From the NCBI RefSeq assembly GCF_003443735.1, contig NZ_CP031969.1, positions 4,588,001-4,652,000 of the forward strand: a stretch of 64,000 nt of DNA, read 5' to 3'. The notes beneath the pieces are model-generated. The model worked only from the letters and a program-made list of their open reading frames with translations. It did not search any database and was not told the origin of the DNA. Shown piece after piece: positions 54,058-62,543 of this stretch (positions within the stretch are counted from its first letter, which is position 1; each line of letters opens with the position of its first letter). The translations under genes and the position numbers were made by a program. This DNA is from Streptomyces sp. CC0208. Its GTDB lineage: Bacteria; Actinomycetota; Actinomycetes; Streptomycetales; Streptomycetaceae.

Positions 54058-54194
54058 GGTCAACGCCACCTCTTCATTGGTTAACTCATCCGTCAAAAGC
54101 GGTCATAGCATCACAAGACATGTGCACTGTGTGCAAGCACCGCATAATGTTGGGTTACGCCGTGTTGAGGGGCGACATGGGGTGAAAGACGCAG

Positions 54195-54226
54195 AAAAAC
54201 CTCCCGCCGTTCCCGGCAGGAGGCTT
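54195..54226 (-). terminator. terminator with T-tract after the Dabb gene
   Basis: On the minus strand CCTCC-T-GCCG / CGGC-G-GGAGG closes a GGAA loop and is followed by TTTTT, a classical intrinsic terminator, which is rare here. Confidence 0.85.
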
Positions 54227-54240
54227 CGGAGCGCCCGGGC

Positions 54241-54534
54241 TCAGTACGCGTAGTCCGCGATCACCCAGGTCGCGAACTCCTTCCACAGGGCCACGCCCGC
54301 CTGGTGCTCCGGGTGCTCGACGTACGTGCGCAGCGCGGTCACGTCCTCGAACCCGGAGTTGATGGCGAAGTCGTAGGCGATGGGGCGGTCGCTGAGGTTC
54401 CAGCCCAGCTCCCAGAAGCGGATCTCGGGGATCTTGCCCTCCAGCGCGCGGAAGGCCTCGACGCCCTCGACGACGCGCGGGTCGTCCCGCTCGACACCTT
54501 CGTTGAGCTTGAAGAGGACGAGGTGGCGGATCAT
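54241..54534 (-). CDS. Dabb (stress-responsive alpha/beta barrel) protein
   Basis: A 97-residue ferredoxin-like barrel protein: MIRHLVLFKLNEGVERDD, ELGWNLSDRPIAYDFAINSGFED, TYVEHPEHQAGVALWK. It matches the Dabb family in length and motif order. These dimers are found in plants and bacteria and the substrate is unknown. It lies downstream of a small membrane gene on the same strand. Confidence 0.85.
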   Translation of the reverse strand: MIRHLVLFKLNEGVERDDPRVVEGVEAFRALEGKIPEIRFWELGWNLSDRPIAYDFAINSGFEDVTALRTYVEHPEHQAGVALWKEFATWVIADYAY

Positions 54535-54546
54535 CTGAACTCCCAG

Positions 54547-54723
54547 CTAGTGCGCGCCGTCGGCCAGCCATGTGAAGAAGTCGCCCACGGCCTTGGCGGC
54601 GTCCGATATGCCCTGGAACCCTATCTGCACGTAGTCGGCGGCCTTGGCCGGGTCCGTGATGATCACGTACAGCACGAAGACCACGAGCACATAGACGGCG
54701 AGCTTCTTTCCGTTCACCGCCAC
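54547..54723 (-). CDS. 58-residue membrane protein
   Basis: GTG 54723 follows GGGGGAGG by 5 bp; upstream codons are out of context. The protein has one hydrophobic helix (LAVYVLVVFVLYVII) and then a mildly amphipathic end (YVQIGFQGISDAAKAVGDFF). Function unknown. It precedes the Dabb gene with 12 bp between, so they are cotranscribed. Confidence 0.65.
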   Translation of the reverse strand: MAVNGKKLAVYVLVVFVLYVIITDPAKAADYVQIGFQGISDAAKAVGDFFTWLADGAH

Positions 54724-54796
54724 CGCGGCCTCCCCCGCTTCTGATACTGCTGTTCCTACTGGGGCGCGAGTGTAGCCGGGGTGATCAGTACGCACG

Positions 54797-54824
54797 AAGG
54801 GCCCCGTCTGTCGACGGGGCCCTT
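54797..54824 (-). terminator. terminator after tRNA-Ser(CGA)
   Basis: AAGGGCCCCGT / ACGGGGCCCTT forms an 11-bp stem with a 6-base loop, starting 7 bp after the tRNA end on the minus strand. Confidence 0.85.
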
Positions 54825-54830
54825 CTCAAG

Positions 54831-54915
54831 CGGTAGCGGAGGGATTTGAACCCTCGGTGACTTGCGCCACACTCGCTTTCGAGGCGAGCTCCTTCGGCCG
54901 CTCGGACACGCTACC
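54831..54915 (-). tRNA. tRNA-Ser(CGA)
   Basis: On the minus strand GGTAGCG pairs with CGCTACC; the anticodon loop CTCGAAA gives CGA; a long variable arm (GTGGCGCAAGTCACC) and GGTTCAAATCC T loop follow. No CCA is encoded. Confidence 0.96.
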
Positions 54916-54960
54916 GAGGGAGACCTTACAGCAAGGTGCAGCCTGCTTTGAAATCGGTAT

Positions 54961-55386
54961 TCAGCGGTCGCGGAAGAACGCGGTGAGGAGCTGGGCGCAC
55001 TCCGCCGCGAGGACGCCCTCGACGACTTCCGGGCGGTGGTTGAGGCGCCGGTCGCGGACGACGTCCCACAGGGAGCCGGCCGCGCCCGCCTTCTCGTCCC
55101 GGGCGCCGTAGACGACCCGGTCCACCCGGGACTGCACGATCGCGCCCGCGCACATCGTGCAGGGCTCCAGCGTGACCACGAGCGTGCAGCCGGTCAGCCG
55201 CCACTCGCCGAGCTCCGCCGCCGCCCGCCTGATCGCGAGGACCTCCGCGTGTGCGGTCGGGTCGCCGACCGCCTCGCGTTCGTTGTGGCCGGCCGCGAGC
55301 ACGGTCGTACCGTCCGGGGACAGTACGACGGCGCCCACCGGCACGTCCGTGCCCGCGCGGCCGGCCTCGTCCAGGGCGAGCCGCAT
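54961..55386 (-). CDS. tadA: tRNA-specific adenosine deaminase TadA
   Basis: The zinc-dependent deaminase core is complete: HAEVLAIRRA (zinc His and catalytic Glu) and LEPCTMCAGAIVQSRV (two zinc Cys). TadA converts A34 of tRNA-Arg(ACG), the same tRNA gene that holds the island, to inosine. The start at ATG 55386 may be internal, as codons upstream remain open to the preceding stop but without ATG/GTG. Its partner gene lies 59 bp upstream. The product is 141 residues, near family length. Confidence 0.9.
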   Translation of the reverse strand: MRLALDEAGRAGTDVPVGAVVLSPDGTTVLAAGHNEREAVGDPTAHAEVLAIRRAAAELGEWRLTGCTLVVTLEPCTMCAGAIVQSRVDRVVYGARDEKAGAAGSLWDVVRDRRLNHRPEVVEGVLAAECAQLLTAFFRDR

Positions 55387-55445
55387 CGCGGGCCGCCAGC
55401 GGTCGCGTACCGGGTCCGGGACGTCCTCGTGCCCGGTCCCCGCGG

Positions 55446-55985
55446 TCAGCGGACGGTCTCCAGGACCTCCGAGGCGCCCAGGGCCTCGGCGATCGCGGTG
55501 AGGGCGTCCTCCGACAGGGCCTTCAGCTCCTTCACGCTGACGCCCAGGTCGTCGAGGACCTGGGGGTCACCGACCGGGCCGTGCGGCACGGCCTCCCCGG
55601 AGCCGACCGCCTCGGCGGTGACGTCGTCGTCCTCTTCCTCGTCCTCCCCGTCCTCGGTGCCGTCGAGGTCGAGGGCGTCGAGGTCGGGGTCGTCGGCGGG
55701 ATCCCTTCCGAGCAGTTCGTCGGTGAGCAGGATCTCGCCGTACGAGCTGCGGGCAGCGGCGGCGGCGTCCGAGACGTAGATACGAGGGTCTTCCTCGCCG
55801 TCGATGCGGACGACGCCGAACCAGGCGTCCTCCTGCTCGATCAGCACGAGCACCGTGTCGTCCTCGGCCGCGGCTTCCCGGGCGAGGTCGGCCAGATCCG
55901 ACAGCGTCTCCACATTGTCGAGGAGCTCTGTGTCGCTCGCTTCCCACCCGTCTTCGGTGCGCGCGAGCAGTGCGGCGAAGTACAC
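55446..55985 (-). CDS. tRNA adenosine deaminase-associated protein
   Basis: The sequence YFAALLARTEDGWEASDTELLDNVETLSDLADLAREAA is typical of the actinobacterial protein always encoded beside tadA. The C-terminal half is very acidic (EDGEDEEEDDD) and then ends with a helical segment. GTG 55985 follows GGGAGAGTCACG and is preferred; ATG 56006 is an alternative. Its biochemical role with TadA is not known. Confidence 0.85.
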   Translation of the reverse strand: MYFAALLARTEDGWEASDTELLDNVETLSDLADLAREAAAEDDTVLVLIEQEDAWFGVVRIDGEEDPRIYVSDAAAAARSSYGEILLTDELLGRDPADDPDLDALDLDGTEDGEDEEEDDDVTAEAVGSGEAVPHGPVGDPQVLDDLGVSVKELKALSEDALTAIAEALGASEVLETVR

Positions 55986-56276
55986 CGTGACTCTCCCACT
56001 GGTCATAGGTGTGCCGGTCGGGGGTCCCCCCGGCGGAGGTTCAGGTGGGGAGAGCTCGGCTCCGAGCCCCACCCACTCGGAATCGTGGCAGAAACAAGGC
56101 GTTCAGGGGACGTCTTCGGCACCCTGTGTCCGGTGGTTTTGATCGCACGCGCGTCGGCACGTCGGTGAAGGACTCACCAGCGCACTCGTCGTTGCCACGA
56201 GCGGGATCGTACGCGGCTTTCCCAAGGGCCCACGCACGGCCACCTGTTCAGGGCGGGTCGAGTTACGTGATCTTGC

Positions 56277-56459
56277 TTACCAACGGAAGGTCCGCATGCG
56301 CATCGCGTGGCGCAGCCGGGCCACCTTCGCGCGGCGCGGCTGCACCCGGTCGCGCAGTTCTCGGGCCTCCGCGAGATCGCGCAGGAACTGCGCACGACGG
56401 CGACGGCGTTCGGCGTCGGTCTCCTGTGACGACGGTTCGTGCTCAGGCAGGTCAGGCAT
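56277..56459 (-). CDS. 60-residue Arg-rich hypothetical protein
   Basis: A short protein, MPDLPEHEPSSQETDAERRR..., with a strongly basic helix (RAQFLRDLAEARELRDRVQPRRAKVARLRHAMRMRT). A gene of this size and composition between tadA and upp seems conserved in Streptomyces, from memory. The ribosome site is weak. Function unknown; nucleic-acid binding is possible. Confidence 0.55.
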   Translation of the reverse strand: MPDLPEHEPSSQETDAERRRRRAQFLRDLAEARELRDRVQPRRAKVARLRHAMRMRTFRW

Positions 56460-56555
56460 CGGTTCATCACCCCAGTCCGTCCCTCCCACGTTCCCCCCGT
56501 CGGGCGGTTTGACGCCAGCGCGAGGGGTTCGATGGTCCCGGCTACTGTTGTGGAC

Positions 56556-57191
56556 ATGCGTCTCCACGTCGTCGACCACCCTCTGGTCGCCCACAAGCTC
56601 ACCGCGTTGCGCGACCAGCGCACCGACTCCGCGACCTTCCGCCGCCTCGCCGACGAGCTGGTCACCCTGCTCGCCTACGAGGCCACCCGCGACGTGCGGA
56701 CCGAGGCGGTCGACATCCGCACCCCGGTCGCCGCCACGACCGGCGTGAAGCTCTCCTACCCGCGCCCCCTGGTGGTGCCGATCCTGCGGGCCGGGCTCGG
56801 CATGCTGGACGGCATGGTCCGTCTGCTGCCGACCGCCGAGGTGGGGTTCCTCGGCATGATCCGCAACGAGGAGACGCTCCAGGCCACGACGTACGCGGCG
56901 CGGATGCCGGAGGATCTCTCGGGGCGCCAGGTGTACGTCCTCGACCCGATGCTCGCGACCGGTGGCACGCTGGTGGCGGCGATCCGTGAGCTGATCAAGC
57001 GGGGTGCGGACGATGTGACGGCGGTGGTGCTGCTGGCCGCGCCGGAAGGCGTGGAGATCATGGAGCGCGAGTTGGCGGGTACGCCGGTGACGGTGGTCAC
57101 TGCTGCGGTCGACGACCACCTCAATGAGCATGGCTACATCGTCCCGGGGCTGGGGGATGCGGGCGACCGGCTGTATGGGGCGGCGGAGTAG
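56556..57191 (+). CDS. upp: uracil phosphoribosyltransferase
   Basis: This 211-residue type I PRTase contains the PRPP loop VYVLDPMLATGGTLVAAI and the uracil-binding end GYIVPGLGDAGDRLYG. It makes UMP from uracil and PRPP in pyrimidine salvage. ATG 56556 has no ribosome site, but TACTGT lies 8-13 bp before it, so the message is probably leaderless. Its stop is followed by the second copy of the nested-palindrome repeat. Confidence 0.97.
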   Translation: MRLHVVDHPLVAHKLTALRDQRTDSATFRRLADELVTLLAYEATRDVRTEAVDIRTPVAATTGVKLSYPRPLVVPILRAGLGMLDGMVRLLPTAEVGFLGMIRNEETLQATTYAARMPEDLSGRQVYVLDPMLATGGTLVAAIRELIKRGADDVTAVVLLAAPEGVEIMERELAGTPVTVVTAAVDDHLNEHGYIVPGLGDAGDRLYGAAE

Positions 57192-57214
57192 TTCGTTGTC
57201 GTCGTCGTTGGTTG

Positions 57215-57720
57215 GGTGCGGGTTCGGTGGGGGTGGGCGTTGTTGCGCAGTTCCCCGCGCCCCTGGATGCCTGCGGCGGCCTGTGCGGCCCCGGTGGGGG
57301 CGGGTGTAGCGCGTGCGGGTGTGTTGTGGGTCGGGGCCGGGGTGGGGGGTGTCCGTCCTCGGTCCGGCGGTTCTGCTGCTTGAGCAGTGCTCGGTAACGG
57401 ACGCCGGCCGCTGCGGGCGGACACCCCCCACCCCGTCCCCTTCCCGCCGTACGCGGCCAACGGCCCGCCGGGGCGCGCGGTCCGGCGAACGGTCCATCGT
57501 GGCGCAGGTAACTGCAACCCCCTAGGGGCGCGGGGAACTGCGCGACCAGCCCCCACCGGTCCGCACTCGCCCCACAACCGAACCCGGCACCCTCGTAGGC
57601 GCCCCGCTCAAGCCCAGCGCAGCGGAACCGCGGGGAACTGCGCGACCAGCCCCCACGGGCCCGCACCCGCCCGACAACCTGACCCGGCACCCTCCTGGGC
57701 GCCCCGCCCAAGCCCAGCGC
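57215..57720. repeat. nested-palindrome intergenic repeat, copy B
   Basis: The outer arms GCGCAGTTCCCCGCGCCCCT (57245) and its inverse (57524-57543) enclose inner arms GGGGTGGGGGGTGTCCG (57339) and CGGACACCCCCCACCCC (57418), perfect over 17 bp. Flanks GTGCGGGTTCGG, TGCTCGGT-CGGACGCCGGCCGC and the tail module CGGGGAACTGCGCGACCAG match copy A. The region lies between upp and a convergent gene. Confidence 0.85.
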
Positions 57721-57722
57721 AG

Positions 57723-58361
57723 CTACCCGCAGCTCTTCTTCGAGGTCGTCGGCTTCGGGGCGCTCAGCGCGGTCAGTGCCTTGTCGGCTGCCGCCTTGGG
57801 GTTCAGGCTCTTGAAGCCGTTGCCGATGATCAGGTCGAGCTCGGTGCCCTTGCGGGTGTCCGTGCGGGTCTCCGCGGAGGCGAGCTGCGTGCTCAGGACC
57901 GGCAGGGAGGTCTTGAGGGCGGACGACGGGCCGAGCAGTACCCCCGTGCCCTTGACCTTCTTGTCGTAGGTCGCCGTCGCGTTGCCCACGTCGCCGATCT
58001 TGAAGCCCCGCTTCTTCAGCTCGTCCGCCGTCTTCTTGGCGAGTCCGCCGCGCGCCGTGGCGTTCAGGACGTTGACGGTGATCTGGCCAGGCTTGGGGAG
58101 AGGTGCCGCGGAGACGGAGGGGGACGCGCCGGCCTTCGTCGGGCAGTTCGTCTTGGAGCCGGCCGCGGAGGCCCGGTCGCCGCCGCCGGTGAACACGTCG
58201 ATGAGCTGGAGCGTGCCCCAGCCGACGAGGCTCAGCGCGGCGACGGAGGCCACCACGCCGACCACGAGCCTGCCGCGCCGCCGGGGCCGACGCATCCGGG
58301 GGTACTTGTCGCCCGTGATCCGGTACTTACCGCCCATGCCGGGGGGCGTCAGCATGCTCAT
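57723..58361 (-). CDS. membrane-anchored LytR C-terminal (LytR_C) domain protein
   Basis: After a short basic cytoplasmic end one membrane helix appears (LVVGVVASVAALSLVGWGTLQLI), then a Ser/Ala/Pro linker and a LytR_C domain (ITVNVLNATARGGLAKKTADELKKRGFKIGDVGNA, GVLLGPSS). LytR_C domains are found on LCP wall-teichoic-acid/arabinogalactan ligases and their partners. The protein is 212 residues and lacks the LCP catalytic part. It likely acts at the cell envelope. Its promoter region is shared with nothing divergent. Confidence 0.85.
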   Translation of the reverse strand: MSMLTPPGMGGKYRITGDKYPRMRRPRRRGRLVVGVVASVAALSLVGWGTLQLIDVFTGGGDRASAAGSKTNCPTKAGASPSVSAAPLPKPGQITVNVLNATARGGLAKKTADELKKRGFKIGDVGNATATYDKKVKGTGVLLGPSSALKTSLPVLSTQLASAETRTDTRKGTELDLIIGNGFKSLNPKAAADKALTALSAPKPTTSKKSCG

Positions 58362-58460
58362 GGGCGCAGCGTAGTGCGCCCGGGCGGCAATGCCTACTAG
58401 ATGATCATTGGCCGCCGCGCAGGAGAACCCGAAAGGGTCAAACCTTTACAGCACGGTCAC

Positions 58461-58757
58461 TCAGTCCAGCTCGAGCACGCGCGCGTGCAGAACCTGCCGC
58501 TGCTGGAGCGCCGCCCGCACCGCGCGGTGGAGGCCGTCCTCCAGGTACAGGTCGCCCTGCCATTTCACGACGTGCGCGAACAGGTCGCCGTAGAACGTCG
58601 AGTCCTCGGCGAGCAGGGTCTCCAGGTCGAGTTGGCCCTTGGTCGTCACCAGCTGATCGAGGCGGACCGGGCGCGGTGCGACGTCCGCCCACTGCCGGGT
58701 GCTTTCCCGGCCGTGGTCGGGGTACGGCCGGCCGTTTCCGATGCGCTTGAAGATCAC
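58461..58757 (-). CDS. conserved actinobacterial protein annotated as VapB-type antitoxin-like
   Basis: A 98-residue protein with LDQLVTTKGQLDLETLLAEDSTFYGDLFAHVVKW and LYLEDGLHRAVRAALQQRQVLHARVLE, the latter resembling ParB-N-like folds. Homologues are called VapB-family in databases, but there is no toxin gene beside it here, so the name is doubtful. It is divergent from the HerA-like gene. Confidence 0.7.
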   Translation of the reverse strand: MIFKRIGNGRPYPDHGRESTRQWADVAPRPVRLDQLVTTKGQLDLETLLAEDSTFYGDLFAHVVKWQGDLYLEDGLHRAVRAALQQRQVLHARVLELD

Positions 58758-58860
58758 ACGGAAAGCCTACCGGTCAAGACCTTCCGGGCGCAGCCATGGC
58801 GAGCGAGTGCGACGCTTGAAAAAAGCCTCAAAAGGGTCCAAACGGGAGCAGGGGTTTGGT

Positions 58861-60474
58861 ATGAGCGAGCGAAAGACCCCGCCGGAGGGCGTGACGGCGG
58901 CCGCCGCGGCAACCGCCGACCGGTCCATGCCGGAGGCACAGTCCGGCCCCGCCGCGCTGCCCCGGCAGGCTCTGGAGATCGCCGCCGGTTACGCCTTCAC
59001 CGGGCCCGCGCTCGATCTCGGCGCGCTGCTGTGGGACGGCGTCTGCCTCCCGGACGCGCAGGTCAGGATCCCCCTGCCGATGCTCAACCGGCACGGGCTC
59101 GTCGCCGGCGCCACCGGCACCGGTAAGACCAAGACGCTCCAGCTCATCGCCGAGCAGTTGTCGGCGCAGGGGGTCCCCGTCTTTCTCGCCGACATCAAGG
59201 GCGATGTGTCGGGGATTGCCGAGCCGGGTGCGCGGAACGAGAAGGTGCAGGCCAGGGCCGCGGAGGTGTACCAGCAGTGGGAGGCCACCGGCTTTCCCGC
59301 GGAGTTCTACGCCCTCGGCGGCATCGGGCACGGCATCCCTGTCCGGGCCACCGTCACCAGCTTCGGGCCGCTCCTCCTGTCCAAGGTGCTCCAGCTCAAC
59401 CAGACCCAGGAGCAGTCCCTCGGCCTGATCTTCCACTACGCCGACCAGAAGGGGCTGGAACTGGTCGACCTCAAGGACCTGCGGGCCGTCGTCGCCTTTC
59501 TCACCTCCGACGAGGGCAAGGGTGAGTTGAAGGGCATCGGCGGGCTGAGCACGGCCACGGCGGGAGTGATCCTGCGCTCTCTCACCGCCTTCGAGGCGGA
59601 GGGCATGGCCGACTTCTTCGGGGAGCCGGAGTTCGACACCGCCGAGCTGCTGCGGACCGCGGAGGACGGGCGTGGTCTGGTGTCCGTCCTGGAGCTGGCC
59701 GCCGTGCAGGACCGGCCGCGGCTCTTCTCGACCTTCCTCATGTGGCTGCTCGCCGATCTCTTCCACGATCTGCCGGAGGTCGGGGACGTCGACCGGCCGA
59801 AGCTCGTCTTCTTCTTCGACGAGGCGCATCTGCTCTTCAACGGGGCCTCGAAGGCGTTCCTCGACTCCCTCACGCAGACCGTCCGGCTGATTCGCTCGAA
59901 AGGGATCGGCGTCTTCTTCGTCACGCAGACCGCGAAGGACGTACCCGCCGATGTCCTCGCCCAGCTCGGCAACCGGGTCCAGCACGCGCTGCGGGCCTTC
60001 ACGCCGGACGACCAGAAGGCGTTGAAGGCGACCGTGAAGACCTTTCCCAACTCCGCGTACGACCTGGAGGAACTGCTCACCGGCCTGGGAACGGGGGAGG
60101 CCGTGGTGACCGTGCTGAGCGAGAAGGGGGCTCCGACGCCCGTCGCCGCGACCCGTCTGCGCGCTCCCGAGTCCCTGATGGGGCCCGTCGACGCCGGTGC
60201 GCTGGACTCGGCGGTCAGGTCCTCCTCGCTGTACGGGCGTTACGCACAGGCTGTGGACAGGGAGTCGGCGTACGAGAAGCTCGACTCCCGGGGCGCCAAG
60301 GGCCCGGACGAGATGAAGGCCCAGCGCCGGTCGCATGAGGAGGATCCCTCCGTCGTCGAACAGGTCGTCGGCAGCGGGATGTTCAAGTCGCTCGCGCGGT
60401 CGGTGGGTACGCAGATCGGGCGTGAGATCACCCGTTCGATCTTCGGTACGGCCCGGGCCCGGAGGAGGCGGTAG
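58861..60474 (+). CDS. HerA-like/DUF853 ATPase
   Basis: The P-loop is GLVAGATGTGKTKTLQLIAEQL and Walker B is KLVFFFDEAHLLF. Further motifs, FVTQTAKDVPADVLAQLGNRVQHALRAFTPDDQKAL and GTGEAVVTVLSEKGAPTPV, define the DUF853 (helicase HerA-like C-terminal) group of 530-540 residues. Homologues are conserved in many bacteria; a DNA-translocating role is inferred from HerA but not shown. Start ATG 58861. A hairpin includes the stop codon. Confidence 0.9.
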   Translation: MSERKTPPEGVTAAAAATADRSMPEAQSGPAALPRQALEIAAGYAFTGPALDLGALLWDGVCLPDAQVRIPLPMLNRHGLVAGATGTGKTKTLQLIAEQLSAQGVPVFLADIKGDVSGIAEPGARNEKVQARAAEVYQQWEATGFPAEFYALGGIGHGIPVRATVTSFGPLLLSKVLQLNQTQEQSLGLIFHYADQKGLELVDLKDLRAVVAFLTSDEGKGELKGIGGLSTATAGVILRSLTAFEAEGMADFFGEPEFDTAELLRTAEDGRGLVSVLELAAVQDRPRLFSTFLMWLLADLFHDLPEVGDVDRPKLVFFFDEAHLLFNGASKAFLDSLTQTVRLIRSKGIGVFFVTQTAKDVPADVLAQLGNRVQHALRAFTPDDQKALKATVKTFPNSAYDLEELLTGLGTGEAVVTVLSEKGAPTPVAATRLRAPESLMGPVDAGALDSAVRSSSLYGRYAQAVDRESAYEKLDSRGAKGPDEMKAQRRSHEEDPSVVEQVVGSGMFKSLARSVGTQIGREITRSIFGTARARRRR

Positions 60475-60488
60475 CCCGCCTCCTCCGG
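60459..60488. terminator. bidirectional terminator overlapping the HerA-like stop codon
   Basis: CCGGAGGAGGCGG / CCGCCTCCTCCGG, 13 bp perfect with a TAGC loop, contains the stop codon and ends 5 bp before the convergent small gene. Confidence 0.8.
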
Positions 60489-60492
60489 AGGA

Positions 60493-60618
60493 TCAGCCCT
60501 GCTTCTCCTCTCGTGGCGGCGGCTGCTTGTGCTTGTTCGAGCTCTGCGGTTTCGGCGCACTGCGTGCGGCCTCCGCGCGCAGCAGGGCGCGCAGGACCGC
60601 GTACGGGTCGACGGGCAT
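60493..60618 (-). CDS. 41-residue conserved Streptomyces protein
   Basis: MPVDPYAVLRALLRAEAARS is followed by a Lys/Pro/Gln-rich tail. AGGAACACCGCC before the ATG is a fair ribosome site. Proteins with this start recur in Streptomyces, from memory; function unknown. Confidence 0.55.
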   Translation of the reverse strand: MPVDPYAVLRALLRAEAARSAPKPQSSNKHKQPPPREEKQG

Positions 60619-60674
60619 GGCGGTGTTCCTCGCGTGAGTCGTGAGTGCTGAGCAGGCATGGGGGGCGGGCTCTG

Positions 60675-60995
60675 TCAGCAGCGCAGGACCACAGAGCGCA
60701 GGGCGGGCCATACGGACGGCGGTCGCGGGGACGCCGGGAGCGGACGACGGTCCGCCGGCACGCCGGGACACGTCTCCGGTCGCGGAGCAGGGCGCAGAGG
60801 TACGACCGTCCGGTGGACGGCCCGAGCCGGTGGCCGCAGGGCCGTGTCGAGGACGTCGTACTCGACGAACTCCCCGGCCGGGACGGGCGGCATCGCATGC
60901 GCCTGCACAGGTGCCCCGGGAACCAGCAGCGCGAGCAGCAGCACGAGCACCCGCAGCCAGCCACGGCTGCAGGGGGCATGTCGTACGGAACTCAC
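60675..60995 (-). CDS. small secreted protein
   Basis: GTG 60995 follows GGGGGAGACGACCT. A signal peptide (GWLRVLVLLLALLVPGAPVQAHA) precedes about 70 residues rich in Pro and Arg (PPARAVHRTVVPLRPAPRP) with two Cys. I do not recognise a family. The 106-residue protein may be exported or processed. Confidence 0.55.
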   Translation of the reverse strand: MSSVRHAPCSRGWLRVLVLLLALLVPGAPVQAHAMPPVPAGEFVEYDVLDTALRPPARAVHRTVVPLRPAPRPETCPGVPADRRPLPASPRPPSVWPALRSVVLRC

Positions 60996-61192
60996 ACAGG
61001 TCGTCTCCCCCTCCGGCACGCGCGCTTCATCACTTCGGCCCCGCAATTCACCCGGCCGCAGCAAAGCAACGGGGACGGCGGGGGCGGTGGTGGTCTGGTG
61101 TCCGGGGCGGTGTGGCGGTGGCTGGGGAGTTTCGGGGGTGGTGCCTGGCGGTCGTCGTCCGGGGGTGGCTCGTTGTGCGGGTCACGGCGGGG

Positions 61193-61855
61193 TCACACCG
61201 TGCGCGGCACCTGGCGGGCTCGGGCGCGGATGCTGAGGGCGGTGACGATCTCCACGACTCCGACGACGACCAGCCAGATGCCGCCGACCAGGGTGAGGAC
61301 GGCGACCGACTCGAAGGGGGAGTCGATCAGCACGATCCCGGCGACGAAGGTGAGCGCCCCCAGGAGGAGCTGCCAGCCGCGGGCCGGCATGGAGCGGTCG
61401 GACGCGGCGGCCAGGGCCTGGGTGATGCCCCGGATCAGCCAGCCGATGCCGATCCACAGGGCGAGCAGCAGGATCGACCGCATGGGGCCGCGCAGACAGA
61501 ACAGGCCCAGCAGGATCGACAGGGTGCCGCTGACGAAGGCGAGGACGCGCAGGGCGGTCGTCTTGTGCGTGCCGAAGGCCGCGACCAGCTGGAAGACACC
61601 GCTGATCAGGAGGTAGACGCCGAAGAGCACCCCGGCCGCGAGGAGGGAGGCGCCGGGCCAGACCAGGACCAGGACGCCCAGGATCAGGGAGGCGACACCG
61701 GTGAGCAGGACGACCTGCCAGGCGGCCTTCGCGAGGGTGTGCAGAGGGCCTTCGAAGGGCGGTTCGGGGGCGTGTGCCGAGGTGCCCGGCGGGTGGCCTG
61801 CGTGGACCTTGCGGTCGTCGAAATGGTCCTCGAAACGGTCATCGAACTCGGTCAT
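61193..61855 (-). CDS. HdeD-family (DUF308) membrane protein
   Basis: Six hydrophobic helices arranged as three two-helix repeats (LASLILGVLVLVWPGASLLAAGVLFGVYLLISGVFQLVAA type) match HdeD/DUF308 acid-resistance membrane proteins. The N-terminal about 45 residues are soluble and charged. ATG 61855 is chosen; ATG/GTG 61891 is possible. The function in Streptomyces is not known. Confidence 0.85.
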   Translation of the reverse strand: MTEFDDRFEDHFDDRKVHAGHPPGTSAHAPEPPFEGPLHTLAKAAWQVVLLTGVASLILGVLVLVWPGASLLAAGVLFGVYLLISGVFQLVAAFGTHKTTALRVLAFVSGTLSILLGLFCLRGPMRSILLLALWIGIGWLIRGITQALAAASDRSMPARGWQLLLGALTFVAGIVLIDSPFESVAVLTLVGGIWLVVVGVVEIVTALSIRARARQVPRTV

Positions 61856-61913
61856 GGTCCATGCTGGGACCTCGGTGCGCTGCGTGGCCACCCGGGGCGG
61901 GCCACCCGGCTGA

Positions 61914-62510
61914 CTAGGACTTTCCGGCTGCTTTGGCCGCCTTCGCCGCCGCCTTCATCTCCTGTTTGTGCGCGCGGACCTTGGTCAGCGACTCGGGGCC
62001 GGTGATGTCGGCGACGGACCGGAAGGACTTCGGCTCGCCGTAGGCGCCCGCGGCCTCCTGCCAGCCCTTCGGTCGGACGCCGAGCTGTTTGCCCAGCAGT
62101 GCCAGGAAGATCTGTGCCTTCTGCTTGCCGAAGCCCGGCAGTTCCTCCAGGCGGCGCAGAAGCTCGCGGCCGTCGTCCACGCCCTTCCAGACCAGCTCGG
62201 CCTCACCGTCGTAGTGCTCGACGAGGTACTGGCACAGCTGCTGGATCCGCTTGGCCATCGAACCGGGGTAGCGGTGCACGGCGGGCTTCTCGGAGAGCAG
62301 CGCGGCGAAGGCATCCGGGTCCTGCGCGGCGATGTCGTGCGCGTCGAGGTCGCTCGCGCCGAGGCGGTCCGCGATGGTGCGGGGGCCCTTGAACGCCCAC
62401 TCCATCGGTACCTGCTGGTCCAGCAGCATCCCGACCAGCGCGGCGAGCGGGGAGCGGCCGAGCAGCTCGTCGGCCTCGGGGTCCTGGGCGAGGTGAAGGG
62501 TGACGTCCAT
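61914..62510 (-). CDS. HhH-GPD-type DNA glycosylase-like protein
   Basis: The fold resembles base-excision glycosylases: SPLAALVGMLLDQQVPMEWAFKGP and the helix-hairpin-helix LPGFGKQKAQIFLALLGKQ. The catalytic Lys or Asp after the hairpin is not evident, so it may not cleave bases. ATG 62510 (MDVTLHLAQDPEADELL) is preferred. The C-terminus is Lys/Ala-rich. About 199 residues. Confidence 0.8.
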   Translation of the reverse strand: MDVTLHLAQDPEADELLGRSPLAALVGMLLDQQVPMEWAFKGPRTIADRLGASDLDAHDIAAQDPDAFAALLSEKPAVHRYPGSMAKRIQQLCQYLVEHYDGEAELVWKGVDDGRELLRRLEELPGFGKQKAQIFLALLGKQLGVRPKGWQEAAGAYGEPKSFRSVADITGPESLTKVRAHKQEMKAAAKAAKAAGKS

Positions 62511-62543
62511 GTCCCCGATCATGCCCCCGCCGGCCGCGCGCCT

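Noticed and set aside
51421..57720. The two intergenic repeats as a transposon pair
   Set aside because: No transposase and no target duplication visible; both lie in gene-free convergent gaps rather than in a composite element.
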